From NCBI GenBank assembly GCA_902599445.1, contig CACKFK010000004.1, positions 1 through 64,000 of the forward strand: DNA of 64,000 nt. Direction: 5' to 3'. The notes below the pieces were generated by a model that ran no database searches, was not told where the DNA came from, and was given only the letters and a program-made list of their open reading frames with translations. Source of the DNA: an uncultured Alphaproteobacteria bacterium (GTDB lineage Bacteria > Pseudomonadota > Alphaproteobacteria > Rhodobacterales > Rhodobacteraceae). The position numbers and the translations under genes are program-made. Of the stretch, positions 54,743 to 63,687 are shown in pieces (the first letter of the stretch is position 1; each line of letters starts with the position of its first letter).

Positions 54743-55432
54743 TTATTCTTTTTCTATAAGAAAGTTTGTTATCCATAAAGCTAATAGACCACCTAATATT
54801 TGAAAAATTATAAAAGGAATCGTGTCGGCATAATTAATTCCAGAAAATGTATCACTCAAAGTTCTAGCTATAGTAACTGCAGGATTTGCAAAGCTAGTTG
54901 AGGAAGTAAACCAATACGCAGAAGTAATATATAAGGCTACTAATGATGGAAGTTTATTGGGACTATATTTGTCTCCAATTATAATCACGAGAAGAAGCCC
55001 AAAAGTTGCCAAGGATTCGGAAGAATATTGAGAAATACCTGTTCTTTCGTTAGATGAAAGTTGCAGAATCTGAAGTTCAAAAATAAAGTGGGACACCCAA
55101 ACACCTAAAATCCCTCCTAAAATTTGTAGAGCCATAAAAATGATAGCTTGCTGATAGGTTATTTTGTCCTTTAGTAACATTATTAAAGATACAACTGGAT
55201 TAAAGTGGGCTCCAGAAATTGGGATAAAAATATTTATTGCTACATATAATATACAACCTGTTGCAATTGAATTTGCTAATAAAGCAAGCCCCTCATTTCC
55301 TGATGACAACCTGTCTGCCATAATCCCTGATCCAACTACTGTTGCTAGGAGGAAAAATGTACCAAGAAATTCTGCGAGATATTTTTTATTCATAAATATG
55401 TTCATAATAATATTACCTGTAAAAATCGACAA
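54743..55432 (-). CDS. Aquaporin/MIP family channel (arsenic-operon AqpS-like)
   Basis: 229 residues, six helices. Pore motifs NPV (GAHFNPVVSL) and NPA (SFANPAVTI). The start region AEFLGTFFLLATVVGSGIMADRL resembles the MIP subgroup found in arsenic operons, where AqpS conducts arsenite. No ars genes are nearby, so the solute is open. M15 (55390) is an alternative start closer to family length. 62 bp from chrA and in the same orientation. Confidence 0.88.
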   Translation of the reverse strand: MSIFTGNIIMNIFMNKKYLAEFLGTFFLLATVVGSGIMADRLSSGNEGLALLANSIATGCILYVAINIFIPISGAHFNPVVSLIMLLKDKITYQQAIIFMALQILGGILGVWVSHFIFELQILQLSSNERTGISQYSSESLATFGLLLVIIIGDKYSPNKLPSLVALYITSAYWFTSSTSFANPAVTIARTLSDTFSGINYADTIPFIIFQILGGLLALWITNFLIEKE

Positions 55433-55544
55433 AAAACAAAATACTTTGATTATAATACTTTATAATCATAAGTATCAGCAAAGTTGTTTTCAGACTATCT
55501 TGACAATTTCTTGCGCAAGCTTTCCTACATGATATTCTATAATC

Positions 55545-56591
55545 ATGAAGAAAGAATTAGTAACGAATATTAACACATTTGCTGAATCCATAGGAGTGCC
55601 AGTTTTAGTTTTTGATAATTCTCTTAGATTAAAATATTTTAATCAATCAGCTAGAAATTTTATTCCTAATCTCGAAACCAATACTAGTGCCGAGAAAATT
55701 TTTTCAAAAAAAAGGATATCAAATCAAATTCTTCAATGTATTAAAACTGGAAAGATAGAATTTGAAAAAATGCGTTATAGAACTAATAAGGGACCTGAGG
55801 TTGCGGTCAATATCAGGGACCTTGAAATAGATAATACTAAGCTGGCTATCGTAACCTTAAGTGACCTTTCACCACTTTCAGAAGCAAAAATGATGCGCAC
55901 AGATTTTGTTTCGAATGTTAGTCATGAAATGCGTTCACCATTAACATCCATTCGTGGTTTTGTAGAAACTCTTAAAGGTCCTGCCGGTGATGACCTTGAT
56001 AAGAGAGAAAAATTCTTAGATGTAATTGGAAAAGAAGCAGACCGAATGACTAATTTGGTTTCTGATCTATTATCTTTGTCACTTGTTGAGGCCAAAGAAA
56101 AGAGAAAAATTAAAGGATTTGTTGACCTTGGGCAAATTATAACGGCTGCTTTTGAAGCTACAGAATTGAGGGCAAGGAACCAGGGGAAAATTCTTAAAAT
56201 GAAAATTGAAAAAGAGTTGCCAGAAATACCTGGAAATCAAGATAATTTGTTTCGAGTTATGGTAAACCTAATTGAAAATGCCATAAACTACAGTGGAGAA
56301 AATACCATTATTAAGATATCTGCCAAGAGCATCCAAAAAGAAGAAGTTTTTTTAAGACCAGCATTAAAGATCACCGTAAGTGATAAAGGGGATGGGATTT
56401 CACAGGAAGAAATACCTAGATTAACAGAAAGATTTTATAGAATTGATAGAAGTCGCTCTCGTGACATGGGAGGAACAGGTTTAGGTTTAGCAATTGTAAA
56501 GCATATCTTAGTACGGCATAAAGGAAAACTTTCCATTGATAGCATCAAAGGTAAAGGATCTAACTTCAATATTTACTTGCCAATAACTTAA
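55545..56591 (+). CDS. phoR: PhoR-like sensor histidine kinase, no membrane segment
   Basis: 348 residues. PAS-like N-terminal domain (about 10–110: VPVLVFDNSLRLKYFNQSA), HisKA with VSHEMRSPLTSIRGF (H127) and HATPase with NLIENAINYSG (N box) and GGTGLGLAIVKHI (G2). This matches PhoR but lacks the N-terminal membrane helices of the usual protein, so sensing must be cytosolic or through partners. 57 bp upstream of the PhoB-like gene. ATG 55545. Confidence 0.88.
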   Translation: MKKELVTNINTFAESIGVPVLVFDNSLRLKYFNQSARNFIPNLETNTSAEKIFSKKRISNQILQCIKTGKIEFEKMRYRTNKGPEVAVNIRDLEIDNTKLAIVTLSDLSPLSEAKMMRTDFVSNVSHEMRSPLTSIRGFVETLKGPAGDDLDKREKFLDVIGKEADRMTNLVSDLLSLSLVEAKEKRKIKGFVDLGQIITAAFEATELRARNQGKILKMKIEKELPEIPGNQDNLFRVMVNLIENAINYSGENTIIKISAKSIQKEEVFLRPALKITVSDKGDGISQEEIPRLTERFYRIDRSRSRDMGGTGLGLAIVKHILVRHKGKLSIDSIKGKGSNFNIYLPIT

Positions 56592-56648
56592 ATCCCATTT
56601 TTTTATCACTGATAAAAGATTTAAAAGCTTCAAAATAAGGAAAAATAG

Positions 56649-57341
56649 TTGTTATTTAAACCCTCAGTGCTAATTATCGAAGATGAACCTAACCAAGCCG
56701 AATTAATTCGATACAATCTAGAAAGTGAAGGATACAGAGTGGCAATCGCTTGTGATGGTGAAGATGGCCTGATACAGGCAATGGAAACAATACCAGACAT
56801 AATCTTGTTAGACTGGATGATTCCAAAAGTTTCAGGAATAGAGGTTTGTAGAAAGCTAAGGAAAATTAAATCTACTAACGAAATTCCAATAATTCTTCTC
56901 ACAGCAAGATCAGAAGAATCAGACAAAGTTCGTGGTTTGGATATTGGTGCTGATGATTACATTACAAAACCATATTCAATTAAAGAGCTGTTAGCTCGTG
57001 TAAGAGCAGCACTACGGCGTCCTGTCGCAATTACAATAAAAGACCAGGTTATCGTTGATGAAATAGTGGTCGATTTAAAAAAACATGTCGTAAAGGTTCA
57101 TAATCATGAAATTAATCTTGGATCGACTGAGTTTAAGTTATTATTAGAGTTAATGAAAAACTCTGGCAGAGTCTTAAGTCGGGATCAACTCCTTGATAAG
57201 GTTTGGGGCATTTCAGCAAATGTAGATACACGGACTGTAGATGTACACATAGGTCGGTTAAGAAAATCTATGAGGTTAGTCACTAACCGCAGCCTAATCA
57301 CAACAGTTCGTGGTTTTGGTTATTCATTAAATAGCAAATAA
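56649..57341 (+). CDS. phoB: PhoB-like response regulator
   Basis: 230 residues. Receiver domain with IIEDEPNQAELIRYNLESEGY, phospho-acceptor D55 (LLDWMIPK) and K at ITKPYS. OmpR/PhoB winged helix with GSTEFKLLLELMKNSGRVLSRDQLL and TVDVHIGRLRK. Start is TTG 56649 with AAGG upstream. It binds Pho boxes; a good candidate site lies before the Pit gene at 58479. Confidence 0.94.
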   Translation: MLFKPSVLIIEDEPNQAELIRYNLESEGYRVAIACDGEDGLIQAMETIPDIILLDWMIPKVSGIEVCRKLRKIKSTNEIPIILLTARSEESDKVRGLDIGADDYITKPYSIKELLARVRAALRRPVAITIKDQVIVDEIVVDLKKHVVKVHNHEINLGSTEFKLLLELMKNSGRVLSRDQLLDKVWGISANVDTRTVDVHIGRLRKSMRLVTNRSLITTVRGFGYSLNSK

Positions 57342-57366
57342 AAAAAGGAGAGGAAGATCTCTTTTT
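57342..57366 (+). terminator. Possible terminator after phoB
   Basis: AAAAAG(G)AGA (57342 on) can pair with TCTCTTTTT (57358–57366), with one bulged G and a short loop, ending in five T. The stem is A–U rich. It starts just after the phoB stop. Confidence 0.4.
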
Positions 57367-57433
57367 GGGTAGTTATTTCTGTCATGAATCATGGAGACGG
57401 AAGTATGGATTAAATGGGTTTTGGATTGTAATT

Positions 57434-57482
57434 CTAATATTACTCCGATATTAGGGCATCTAATTGAAGATCTGGCCCTAAT
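57434..57482 (+). promoter_or_regulatory. Two overlapping, mutually exclusive hairpins upstream of the PHP gene
   Basis: CTAATAT (57434–57440) pairs with ATATTAG (57448–57454). ATTAGGGC (57450–57457) also pairs with GCCCTAAT (57475–57482). The two stems share ATTAG, so only one can form at a time. The element ends 30 bp before the PHP gene start. It could be an attenuator or operator; no regulator assigned. Confidence 0.35.
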
Positions 57483-57512
57483 TTCTGACTAATTTTGTGA
57501 TAAGGAGAGCTC

Positions 57513-58430
57513 ATGCAACCGGAAGCATTTTCTATGGAAGGTAGATTTTTTAAAGGTAACCTTCATACTCATTCTAATAAATCCGATGGCATCCTGAGCC
57601 CCTCTGAAGTGTGCAAAAGATATGAAAATGCTGGGTACGATTTTATTTCGCTGACAGACCACCTTGTGGGTCGTTATGACTATCCTATCGTTGATACAAA
57701 AGAATTTCGAAATCAAAACTTCACTACTTTGATTGGGGCAGAGGTACATTCAGGATCGATGCTAAATGGTGAACTTTGGCATTTGGTTGCTGTTGGGTTG
57801 CCATTGAATTTTAAGCCACCTAAAACACCTGACTTTTCTGCTTTACCGGGAATGGAAACGGCAAATGATTTGGCAAAAAGATGCATTGATACTGGTGCTT
57901 TTCTATCAATAGCTCATCCTCAGTGGTCAGGTCTTGTTTTGGAAGATGCACTTTCAATAGATAATTTTCATGCCGTTGAATGTTATAACCATGGATCTGC
58001 TATGCAAGAGCGTGGAGATGGATTCACACTTTTAGATACGCTATTAGATAGAGACAGACGATGTAACCTCACTGCTGCAGACGACGCTCATTTTAAGAAA
58101 AGGGATTTTTTTAGAGGGTGGGTAATGGTTAAGGCACTGGAAAACTCACCGGATGCCCTGCTTTCTAGTTTAAAAGCTGGCAATTATTATTCTTCGCAGG
58201 GTCCAGAAATTCATGATCTGAGGTATGAAAATGATATGGTTTTGGTTAGATCCTCCCCTATCGAAAGATTGGTTTTATGTGGAAAGGCAACCACGTCCCA
58301 ATATATAGAATGTCAGAATAATGAATTTAATGAAATAAAGCTGGTGCGCTGTAGGAACAGCCCTTGGATTAGAGTTGTTGTAATTGATCAATTTGGTAGG
58401 AGAGCTTGGTCAAATCCAATTTGGTTATGA
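57513..58430 (+). CDS. PHP-domain metal-dependent phosphoesterase
   Basis: 305 residues. PHP motif I NLHTHSNKSDG (H18, H20), then LTDH (D49, H50), E at LIGAEVHSG, and IAHPQWSG/ADDAHF C-terminal ligands form the polymerase/histidinol-phosphatase metal site. Relatives include YciV-type nucleotide phosphatases. Placement between phoB and the Pit gene suggests a phosphate-scavenging phosphoesterase (inference). ATG 57513 follows AAGGAGAG. Confidence 0.88.
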   Translation: MQPEAFSMEGRFFKGNLHTHSNKSDGILSPSEVCKRYENAGYDFISLTDHLVGRYDYPIVDTKEFRNQNFTTLIGAEVHSGSMLNGELWHLVAVGLPLNFKPPKTPDFSALPGMETANDLAKRCIDTGAFLSIAHPQWSGLVLEDALSIDNFHAVECYNHGSAMQERGDGFTLLDTLLDRDRRCNLTAADDAHFKKRDFFRGWVMVKALENSPDALLSSLKAGNYYSSQGPEIHDLRYENDMVLVRSSPIERLVLCGKATTSQYIECQNNEFNEIKLVRCRNSPWIRVVVIDQFGRRAWSNPIWL

Positions 58431-58478
58431 TTGTGGGAAAGAAAGTATTATTCTGTTTAGACATTGTTAAGAAATGGT

Positions 58479-58507
58479 TTGTCATAAAACTGTTACATAG
58501 CTGTTAT
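58479..58507 (+). promoter_or_regulatory. Pho box with three half-sites before the Pit gene
   Basis: TTGTCAT (58479–58485), CTGTTAC (58490–58496) and CTGTTAT (58501–58507) repeat every 11 bp with 4-bp AT-rich spacers. The PhoB consensus is CTGTCAT-n4-CTGTCAT. It is 71 bp upstream of the Pit start. PhoB may activate or, as reported for the Sinorhizobium orfA–pit system, repress the gene. Confidence 0.78.
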
Positions 58508-58577
58508 ATCTCATGTTCAATTGTTGATTAAATTAAAAATTTGTCAGGAAAAAATTGAATTTTAGGAGAGAATTTCA

Positions 58578-60056
58578 ATGGTAAAAAAAGCCCGCATTAA
58601 TAAGGCTCTCGATAGGGACCTAAAAACAAGAACTTTTTTTGAGAAAGCTGCAAAGGAAACCAAGCAGCAATTCTTGGCACCATCTCTGGGGTTAGCTTTC
58701 ATAGTGTTAGCGGGTCTATCAGTGAGTCTAATACTAGGTTGGAATTCAGAAAGTGTTATCATTATAGCTGCAGCAGCTATCGGAGCTTACATGGCACTGA
58801 ATATTGGTGCAAATGATGTTGCAAATAATGTAGGCCCAGCTGTGGGATCAAATGCTCTTTCAATGTTTGGTGCGCTTATTATAGCAGCTATTTTTGAAAG
58901 TGCAGGAGCACTAATTGCCGGTGGTGATGTAGTGGGAACTATATCTAAAGGTATTATTGATCCTAGTTTTGTTTCTGATCCTTCTACGTTTGTTTGGGCA
59001 ATGTTTGCAGCTTTATTGTCTGCTGCAATCTGGATTAATCTCGCTACTTGGCTTGGCGCCCCAGTATCCACGACGCATTCTATAGTTGGAGGGGTTGTTG
59101 GTGCAGGATTGGCTGCTGCTGGCATGGCTGCAGTGAACTGGCCAAAGATGGGTCAAATTGCAGCTAGTTGGGTTATTTCTCCAGTTCTTGGTGCACTCAT
59201 TGCAGCATTATTTTTATGGTTTATTAAATCACAGGTTTCGGATCAGAATGATAAGATTAGGGCTGCAAGAAGATGGGTGCCTTTATTGATTGCCATTATG
59301 GCCGGAGCTTTTGCAACTTACCTATCCTTAAAGGGTGTTAAAAAAGTCATTAAAATCGATTTGCAGATGGCATTATTTATAGGTCTAGCAACACTAGGCA
59401 TATGCTATTTTATAGTTCATCCACTAATTCGAAAACAATCAGAGGGGATGGATAATACTAAGAAATCTGTTCGAACGCTTTTTAAGATTCCCTTAGTTTT
59501 TGCGGCTGCTTTATTATCATTTGCCCATGGTGCGAATGATGTTGCAAACGCTGTAGGACCTTTAGCGGCTATCGTTCACACTGTAGGTGAAGGGGAAGTT
59601 GTATCAAAGGTTTCAATACCCATATGGGTAATGGCAATTGGTGCGTTTGGTCTTTCTTTTGGTTTGCTATTGTTTGGTCCGAAATTGATCCGAAGAGTAG
59701 GTGAACAAATAACGAAACTTAATCCCCTACGTGCATATTGCGTGGCTCTTTCAGCAGCAATCACTGTTATAATTGCTTCTTGGTTGGCTCTCCCAGTAAG
59801 TTCCACTCATATAGCCTTAGGGGCAATTTTCGGGGTGGGTTTTTTCAGGGAGTTTCATTGGCGTTTAACCTCCAGCAGTAAAGAAATTATTGCTTTGAAA
59901 GAACAAGAAGAAAATAAGGCAAAATCTGAAAAACGCGTTTATCGTAAGCTTGTTAGACGTTCACATTTTCTTACAATAATAGCTGCTTGGGTTATTACTG
60001 TGCCGGCAGCAGCCATACTTTCTGGGTTCTTGTTTATTATATTAGATTCTATCTGA
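58578..60056 (+). CDS. pit: Inorganic phosphate transporter, PiT family
   Basis: 492 residues with about 10–12 hydrophobic segments. The duplicated PiT motifs are GANDVANNVGPAVGS (near residue 75) and HGANDVANAVGPLAAIV (near residue 315). VSTTHSIVGGVVGAG and VSSTHIALGAIFGVG are the companion motifs. N-terminal 30 residues are charged and cytosolic. Cation- or proton-coupled phosphate (or sulfate) uptake. AGGAGAG precedes ATG 58578. Downstream of phoR–phoB–PHP. Confidence 0.94.
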   Translation: MVKKARINKALDRDLKTRTFFEKAAKETKQQFLAPSLGLAFIVLAGLSVSLILGWNSESVIIIAAAAIGAYMALNIGANDVANNVGPAVGSNALSMFGALIIAAIFESAGALIAGGDVVGTISKGIIDPSFVSDPSTFVWAMFAALLSAAIWINLATWLGAPVSTTHSIVGGVVGAGLAAAGMAAVNWPKMGQIAASWVISPVLGALIAALFLWFIKSQVSDQNDKIRAARRWVPLLIAIMAGAFATYLSLKGVKKVIKIDLQMALFIGLATLGICYFIVHPLIRKQSEGMDNTKKSVRTLFKIPLVFAAALLSFAHGANDVANAVGPLAAIVHTVGEGEVVSKVSIPIWVMAIGAFGLSFGLLLFGPKLIRRVGEQITKLNPLRAYCVALSAAITVIIASWLALPVSSTHIALGAIFGVGFFREFHWRLTSSSKEIIALKEQEENKAKSEKRVYRKLVRRSHFLTIIAAWVITVPAAAILSGFLFIILDSI

Positions 60057-60259
60057 TATTAACGATTAAGGTCATTTCGGGATGATTAGATTAAATCTCA
60101 AGTAAAATCCTGTAATCCCTAATAAATAAGTATCAAGAGTGCAAACTTGCATGTTGAATTCGTTGAGGTCGATTGGAAAATTGGAGGTCCGATATAATTG
60201 AAAAAACACTGTTAGCATTATGTATTAATTTGAAACAAGTAGATTTGTAGTCACTAAGA

Positions 60260-61105
60260 TCAGCCAAGAATTTGTAACCGCAGTACAATTATACCAAAAA
60301 TCGTAAGTGCAACCCCAATTAACTTTGAGTAGGTAATTTTTTCCTCTAGGAAAAAAATTCCCAATAACAAGGCAAATAGAATAGACGTTTCTCGTAAGGC
60401 CATAACTATAGCTATGGGTGCTTGTGAAAATGCATACATTACTAATGAATAAGCCAAAAAAGAGGCGAACCCACCGCCTAAAAAAACCCATTTCGCTGAA
60501 CCAAACATTTTAGGAATAGATTCTGGAGACACAAAACTAATATAAACAAACCAAACGGGACCATTGATTAGGGTTAGCCAGCCATAAAAGGCAATCGGAC
60601 TTTCACCAATTCTGCCTCCATACCCATCTACAATGGAATAGCCAGCGATAAAACATCCAGTTATTAGAGCACTTTTGACTGCTAAACTGGGAATATTCTT
60701 ATTGTGTATACCACTACTTGCAATTAAACCGAGGGCAATTAGGGATATCCCTGTAAGTTCTGAAAATCCAAGATCCACATCTAGTATAAAGAGACTGATT
60801 AAGGTGACTATTAAAGGTGCGGAAGCTCTTGCTATTGGATAAACTTGGGATAAGTCACCCTTATTATATGATTGTACCAAGTAATATTGATATCCAAAAT
60901 GAAATATGCCTCCTAATACAAGGTTTGGCCAACAGGCGAAATTTAATGGTGGTGCGAAATAAATAGCAATGGGAGCAAATGGTAAGTGACCTAGCGCTAT
61001 TGCAGTCATTTGTAGACGTTTATCAGATCCAGCTTTTACGACTGCATTCCAGCTAGCATGTAATAAAGCTGCAAACATAATAATGAAAAAGGTGAGAGTA
61101 GTCAT
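60260..61105 (-). CDS. EamA/DMT superfamily transporter
   Basis: 281 residues, about ten hydrophobic helices in two EamA halves. HASWNAVVKAGSDK in helix 1, GDLSQVYPIARASAPLIV in helix 3–4, and ALRETSILFALLLGIFFLEEKITYSKLIGVALT at the end are typical. Likely an exporter of a small metabolite; substrate unknown. Convergent with pit across a 203-bp gap with no clear terminator. Divergent from the other EamA gene. Confidence 0.9.
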   Translation of the reverse strand: MTTLTFFIIMFAALLHASWNAVVKAGSDKRLQMTAIALGHLPFAPIAIYFAPPLNFACWPNLVLGGIFHFGYQYYLVQSYNKGDLSQVYPIARASAPLIVTLISLFILDVDLGFSELTGISLIALGLIASSGIHNKNIPSLAVKSALITGCFIAGYSIVDGYGGRIGESPIAFYGWLTLINGPVWFVYISFVSPESIPKMFGSAKWVFLGGGFASFLAYSLVMYAFSQAPIAIVMALRETSILFALLLGIFFLEEKITYSKLIGVALTIFGIIVLRLQILG

Positions 61106-61283
61106 GAGACTACCTTATGGTGGATCATATTATTATGCTATTAAATTTCAATTTTATGCATTTATGGTTATAGGTTTACTTCAAAATTACTTGCCTAAAT
61201 ATTGTAGTTTAAAAGAGCTAGTAATAATTTTAAATTTAATATAAACGGCTTTAATATCGATCTAATATAAAAGGATACTGATT

Positions 61284-62204
61284 ATGCAAAATCAGTCTTC
61301 TGGCCATCAGTCTTTAATAAAATCAAATCTCATATGCATGCTTTCGATGATGTTTTTCTCATCAGGGTTCGTTGCTGTAGAGTATCTTTTAAATGCTGGT
61401 TGGCACCCAGTTTATTTGAATTTCTTAAGACATATCATAGTGGTTTCATTTGTAATACCAGTGTGGATTTACTTTGACGGTATTAAAGCACTTTTAGGTG
61501 CAAATTGGCTGTGGGGAATCTTTGTTGGTGGAATAGGGTTTGGTGTCGGGAGTATTTTATTACTTTATGGCCAGGTTTTCTCCGATCCTGTAACGGTTAC
61601 CATTATCTCTGGGGCTTTTCCTGCTGTTTCTGGATTATTAGAAGTAATTCTTGATAAGCGAAAACTGAACAAAGAATTTGTTATCGGTGTAAGTATAGCT
61701 GTTATAGGTGGAATGGTTGTGATTGCAGGTGCTGATAATATGGTTAGGGTCTCATGGGGTGCTTTATTTGTGCTATTGGCTGTTATATTATTTTCTTGGG
61801 CATCGAGAGCCAATGTTATTGATTTTCCAAACCTCACAACACTAGGCCAGACGAGCATATGCATGTTGGGATCATGTTTCGCAATGAGTATCATGTCATT
61901 CATTATGTTTTTTACTGGTCAGTTTCAAAATCAATCAATCTTTGACATGTCGAAAATAGAATTGGGTCAACTTATGATTTATGGAATTCTGGGTATGGCA
62001 GTTTCTCAGTTTTTTTGGCTTTCGGGCATAAAGAAAATAGGCCTAGGGCTTGCTTCTATCCATATTAATACTGTCTCCTTTTATGTTATGATAATCATGC
62101 TTTCCTTAGGAGGCGTGTGGAATGGATTACATTTCTTAGGTGCATTGATTGTTGGTGCGGGGATTATCATTTCCCAAACCTCACGCAAAAGTTTCATTAA
62201 TTAG
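61284..62204 (+). CDS. EamA/DMT superfamily transporter
   Basis: 306 residues, ten hydrophobic segments, EamA. Features: FFSSGFVAVEYLLNAGWHP, ITIISGAFPAVSGLLEVILDKRKLN-like helix boundary, and GALIVGAGIIIS near the C-terminus. Unrelated in detail to the neighbouring EamA gene, so not a recent tandem copy. Its stop overlaps the convergent GST gene by 4 bp. Confidence 0.88.
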   Translation: MQNQSSGHQSLIKSNLICMLSMMFFSSGFVAVEYLLNAGWHPVYLNFLRHIIVVSFVIPVWIYFDGIKALLGANWLWGIFVGGIGFGVGSILLLYGQVFSDPVTVTIISGAFPAVSGLLEVILDKRKLNKEFVIGVSIAVIGGMVVIAGADNMVRVSWGALFVLLAVILFSWASRANVIDFPNLTTLGQTSICMLGSCFAMSIMSFIMFFTGQFQNQSIFDMSKIELGQLMIYGILGMAVSQFFWLSGIKKIGLGLASIHINTVSFYVMIIMLSLGGVWNGLHFLGALIVGAGIIISQTSRKSFIN

Positions 62205-62836
62205 GTAGGGATTTTATTTCCAAAAAGTGGAATATCGTAGCCTTTTATTACAGCCGGCCGTTCAGAAATTTTTCTATACCATTGATATACATTTGGATAC
62301 TCGTCTAAATTTATTTGATGACGTTGAAACCTTGAAATCCAAGGCCACAAGGCGATATCGGCAATTGAGTATTCGCCTTTTCCTGGCCCAGAAATGTATT
62401 CGAAGTTTTTTAATCGGTTATCCAGAATCCCATAAAGTTTTTTAGCCTCATTTTTGAAGCGATCTTCAGCATAGGCAGAACGACCCTTATTATAATACAA
62501 AAAATGATGAGCTTGACCTAAAATAGGACCAATAGCGCTCATCTGCCACATCAGCCATTGCATAACATCCCAATGGTAATCGGCAGTTCCTGTAAATTGA
62601 CCGAATTTATTGGAGAGATAAAGTAAAATAGCACCACTCTCTCTTATAAACCTCTGGTCTTGATTATCATAAATGACTGGTATTTTATAATCAGGGGAAA
62701 TTTTTTGAAATTTTTTGGAAAATTGATCCCCCTTTCCGATGTCTATAGGATATACAGTATACTCTACACCAAGCTCCTCCAGCAGAATGGAAACTTTACG
62801 ACCGTTGGGTGTTGACCAAGTATAAAGATCAATCAA
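62201..62836 (-). CDS. Glutathione S-transferase, Nu/YfcG-like
   Basis: 211 residues. TWSTPNGRKVSILLEELG carries the Thr/Asn pair of YfcG-type enzymes in place of catalytic Ser/Tyr. YKIPVIYD and RESGAILLYLSNKFGQF bind glutathione, and the C-terminal domain ends YSIADIALWPWISR. YfcG/YghU relatives are GSH-dependent disulfide-bond reductases. Substrate unknown. Confidence 0.9.
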   Translation of the reverse strand: MIDLYTWSTPNGRKVSILLEELGVEYTVYPIDIGKGDQFSKKFQKISPDYKIPVIYDNQDQRFIRESGAILLYLSNKFGQFTGTADYHWDVMQWLMWQMSAIGPILGQAHHFLYYNKGRSAYAEDRFKNEAKKLYGILDNRLKNFEYISGPGKGEYSIADIALWPWISRFQRHQINLDEYPNVYQWYRKISERPAVIKGYDIPLFGNKIPT

Positions 62837-62869
62837 CGTACTCTCCTAAATAGCTATGATAAAAGATCG

Positions 62870-63598
62870 TTATTTTATGAGATTTATTGCTTCTAAAGGA
62901 TCTTTCGTAATCTTAGTGAAGATCTTCTTAATTTCTGGTTTGTAGACTGAATCTTGAAGACTATAACCTAACACTAGAGGGATCTTAGGCTTGATAATTT
63001 TCCTTAATTTTTTACCAATCTGGATACACTCATCCAAACTATTAAAACAGGATGCAGATAAACCAAACAATTGAAAGTCTATTGAATTTATCAGGTCCAT
63101 TAGTTTTTCTTCAGAATATCCTAAGGCTAAGAATGGGTTTACACCATTTTTTTTCATAATAATGGAGGCCGTAATTATGCCCAGGCTATGGGTTTCAGAT
63201 TGTGGTAAAATCAAAAGGATAGGAGGCCCTTTATAATCATGATAAAGCGGGCCTAGGTATTTCTTCTCATAAATACGAACTAGTTTTTGAAGTCTATCGA
63301 CTCCAAACGAGACGTCTAAAAATGAAATTTTATCATCTTTCCACATTTGGCCGAGTTTATCGGCAACTTCAGGAATAAATTGCTCAAGAATAGGATCCGT
63401 TGACTTATGCTTATGACATAAATCATTTATGAACTGTGTCTGAAATTCATCATCCCGAGATAAAATAGCATTACAAAATATATCTAACTCATTTTGAAAG
63501 CAGATTTTCTCAGCTGTGATTTTTTTTGTAGCAACCTCGCTAAGAGCAAATATAGCAAGAGATAGCTTTTCAGACTCCTCTGAAGTGCTATTAATCAA
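62870..63598 (-). CDS. B12-binding-domain protein, AerR/PpaA-like
   Basis: 242 residues from TTG 63598, which has a six-G Shine-Dalgarno-like run (63606–63611) seven bases upstream; TTG 63613 is the other in-frame start. A helical N-terminal cap (B12-binding-2-like, EVADKLGQMWKDDKISFLDV) precedes a Rossmann B12-binding domain with QSETHSLGIITASIIMKKNG, a D-to-E variant of the DxHxxG cobalamin motif. PpaA/AerR members sense light or redox via B12 in phototrophs. No photosynthesis genes are seen here. Confidence 0.78.
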   Translation of the reverse strand: MINSTSEESEKLSLAIFALSEVATKKITAEKICFQNELDIFCNAILSRDDEFQTQFINDLCHKHKSTDPILEQFIPEVADKLGQMWKDDKISFLDVSFGVDRLQKLVRIYEKKYLGPLYHDYKGPPILLILPQSETHSLGIITASIIMKKNGVNPFLALGYSEEKLMDLINSIDFQLFGLSASCFNSLDECIQIGKKLRKIIKPKIPLVLGYSLQDSVYKPEIKKIFTKITKDPLEAINLIK

Positions 63599-63687
63599 AA
63601 TATGTCCCCCCAAAACTCAGCATGACAGAAAAATAAAGAAATGATAGTAAAAAGTGCAATAATGATAGATTTTTGTAAAAACTAAAT

